NCBI GenBank assembly: GCA_920105625.2
Contig: OV050030.1
Coordinates: 213,822,325-213,886,324 of the forward strand
DNA: 64,000 bases
Direction of reading: 5' to 3'
DNA from: Clusia tigrina
Lineage: Eukaryota > Arthropoda > Insecta > Diptera > Clusiidae
Position numbers and translations under genes: made by a program. Below the pieces are notes generated by a model, which made no database searches, had not been told where the DNA came from, and worked only from the letters and a program-made list of their open reading frames with translations. Positions 63,801-64,000 of this stretch are shown piece by piece. Positions within the stretch are counted from its first letter, which is position 1; each line of letters opens with the position of its first letter.

Positions 63801-64000
63801 TGACAATAAAGTACTCGAGCCTCTTATCAATTTAAGCTATCGCTCATTGCTATGCTACCCTTGAGTCCCAAATCAAACACTGATAAATTTTCAAATGGCC
63901 CTAACTTCTATACGGTGCATCCTACACCCACCAAAGTTTTCAATATTCAAATGCTTGTAACTTCTTACTGGAGAGTCATAAAATCTTGAAATTTGTGACA
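60853..64000 (+). repeat. Tandem 21-monomer unit U2, cut by window end
   Basis: This copy follows U1 for at least 3,148 bp and runs out of the window. Few differences were seen: GGAGCGTCATAAAACC versus GGAGCTTAATAAAATC near 61,825, AACTTTTCCAC versus AACTTTGCCAC near 61,985, and CAATATTC versus CAACATTC near 63,942. The junction lies within a shared CTTACTGGAG at about 60,847-60,857, where a CTTCTTACTGGAGAG-type monomer switches to CTGGAGCG. Confidence 0.9.

Larger units (their letters stand above)
1..64000 (+). repeat. 196-bp tandem satellite array filling the whole window
   Basis: Every part of the window is a copy of one AT-rich monomer in a single orientation. Using the landmark GCTACCC, successive starts at 144, 340, 536, 732, 928 and 1124 are exactly 196 bp apart; later steps are 195, 188 or rarer lengths. 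The monomer runs from GCTACCCTTGAGTCCC through TTCAAATGGCCCTAACTTC, CGGTGCGTCC, ATCAAATGCTTGTAAC, TTTTTACTGGAGCGTCATAA, GTGACAATAAAGTACTCGAG and ATCGCTCATAGCTAT. The window starts and ends inside a monomer, so the array extends both ways. No mobile element, unique spacer or inversion interrupts it. Satellite arrays of nucleosome-scale monomers are typical of eukaryotic centromeric or pericentromeric heterochromatin; assignment to a centromere, and to a plant, is inference. Confidence 0.98.

Noticed and set aside
1..64000. CRISPR-like array (regular repeats with spacers)
   Set aside because: The repeat occupies the whole 196-bp period with no unique spacers, and no cas-like gene is present.
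1..64000. CENP-B box in the monomer
   Set aside because: I looked on both strands for the TTCG....A..CGGG pattern and did not find it in the common monomer types. TTCTATACGGTGCGTCC is only loosely similar.
1..64000. Retrotransposon or LTR insertions between HOR blocks
   Set aside because: All block edges are satellite-to-satellite switches. I found no terminal repeats, target-site duplications or polymerase-like frames.
47281..64000. Assembly collapse or false duplication as the sole source of the tandem 27-mer and 21-mer
   Set aside because: It cannot be excluded without reads, but the copies carry private substitutions and 1-bp indels at separate sites, which fits real copies better than a simple duplicated contig end.

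Overview
This 64-kb window is one uninterrupted array of tandem satellite DNA. I find no protein gene, RNA gene, transposon, CRISPR array or unique-sequence island in it. The monomer is AT-rich, head-to-tail, always in the same orientation, with a basic length of 196 bp (landmark-to-landmark spacings of 196, 196, 196 and so on can be read directly). Two abundant length variants occur: 195 bp (one T lost in an AAATTTTG run) and 188 bp (an 8-bp deletion). About 328 monomers fit in the window. The sequence suggests a eukaryote. A nucleosome-sized monomer, short dyads, CpG-decay-type variation and a TCAAATGG..CTAACTT core that resembles my memory of some plant centromeric satellites together make a flowering-plant (peri)centromeric array the best guess, but the taxon cannot be proven from this window.

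Layout. Bases 1-8,240 hold a higher-order repeat (HOR) with a shifting register; a diagnostic monomer (type B) recurs every 9, 11, 12, 3, 14, 10, 12 and 11 monomers down to 16 kb. Bases 8,240-12,121 are two tandem copies of a 10-monomer (1,941-bp) unit. Bases 12,122-16,250 repeat much of 1.0-4.2 kb. Bases 16,251-18,823 carry a 1,556-bp 8-monomer duplication, the second copy truncated. Bases 18,824-21,540 are a transitional 11-mer. Bases 21,541-33,530 are the clearest HOR: units of 14, 14, 8, 12 and 14 monomers (2,709, 2,709, 1,547, 2,317 and 2,708 bp). Bases 34,648-37,255 are a 1,402-bp duplication whose junction at 36,050 is out of register by 45 bp. Bases 38,614-48,948 contain a 3.9-kb block present twice, 6,418 bp apart. 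Bases 47,281-57,781 are two near-identical tandem 27-mers (5,251 bp), and 56,765-64,000 are two tandem 21-mers (4,088 bp), the second running off the end.

The window reads as a record of satellite evolution: old divergence between about six monomer subfamilies, then repeated in-register unequal crossover or amplification of blocks of 3 to 27 monomers, with the longest and most alike blocks on the right. The many short open frames (61, 65, 97 and 107 codons) are by-products of the monomer sequence and its small indels, not genes. The scientific interest lies in the nested HOR structure, the rare illegitimate junctions and a recurrent deletion point.
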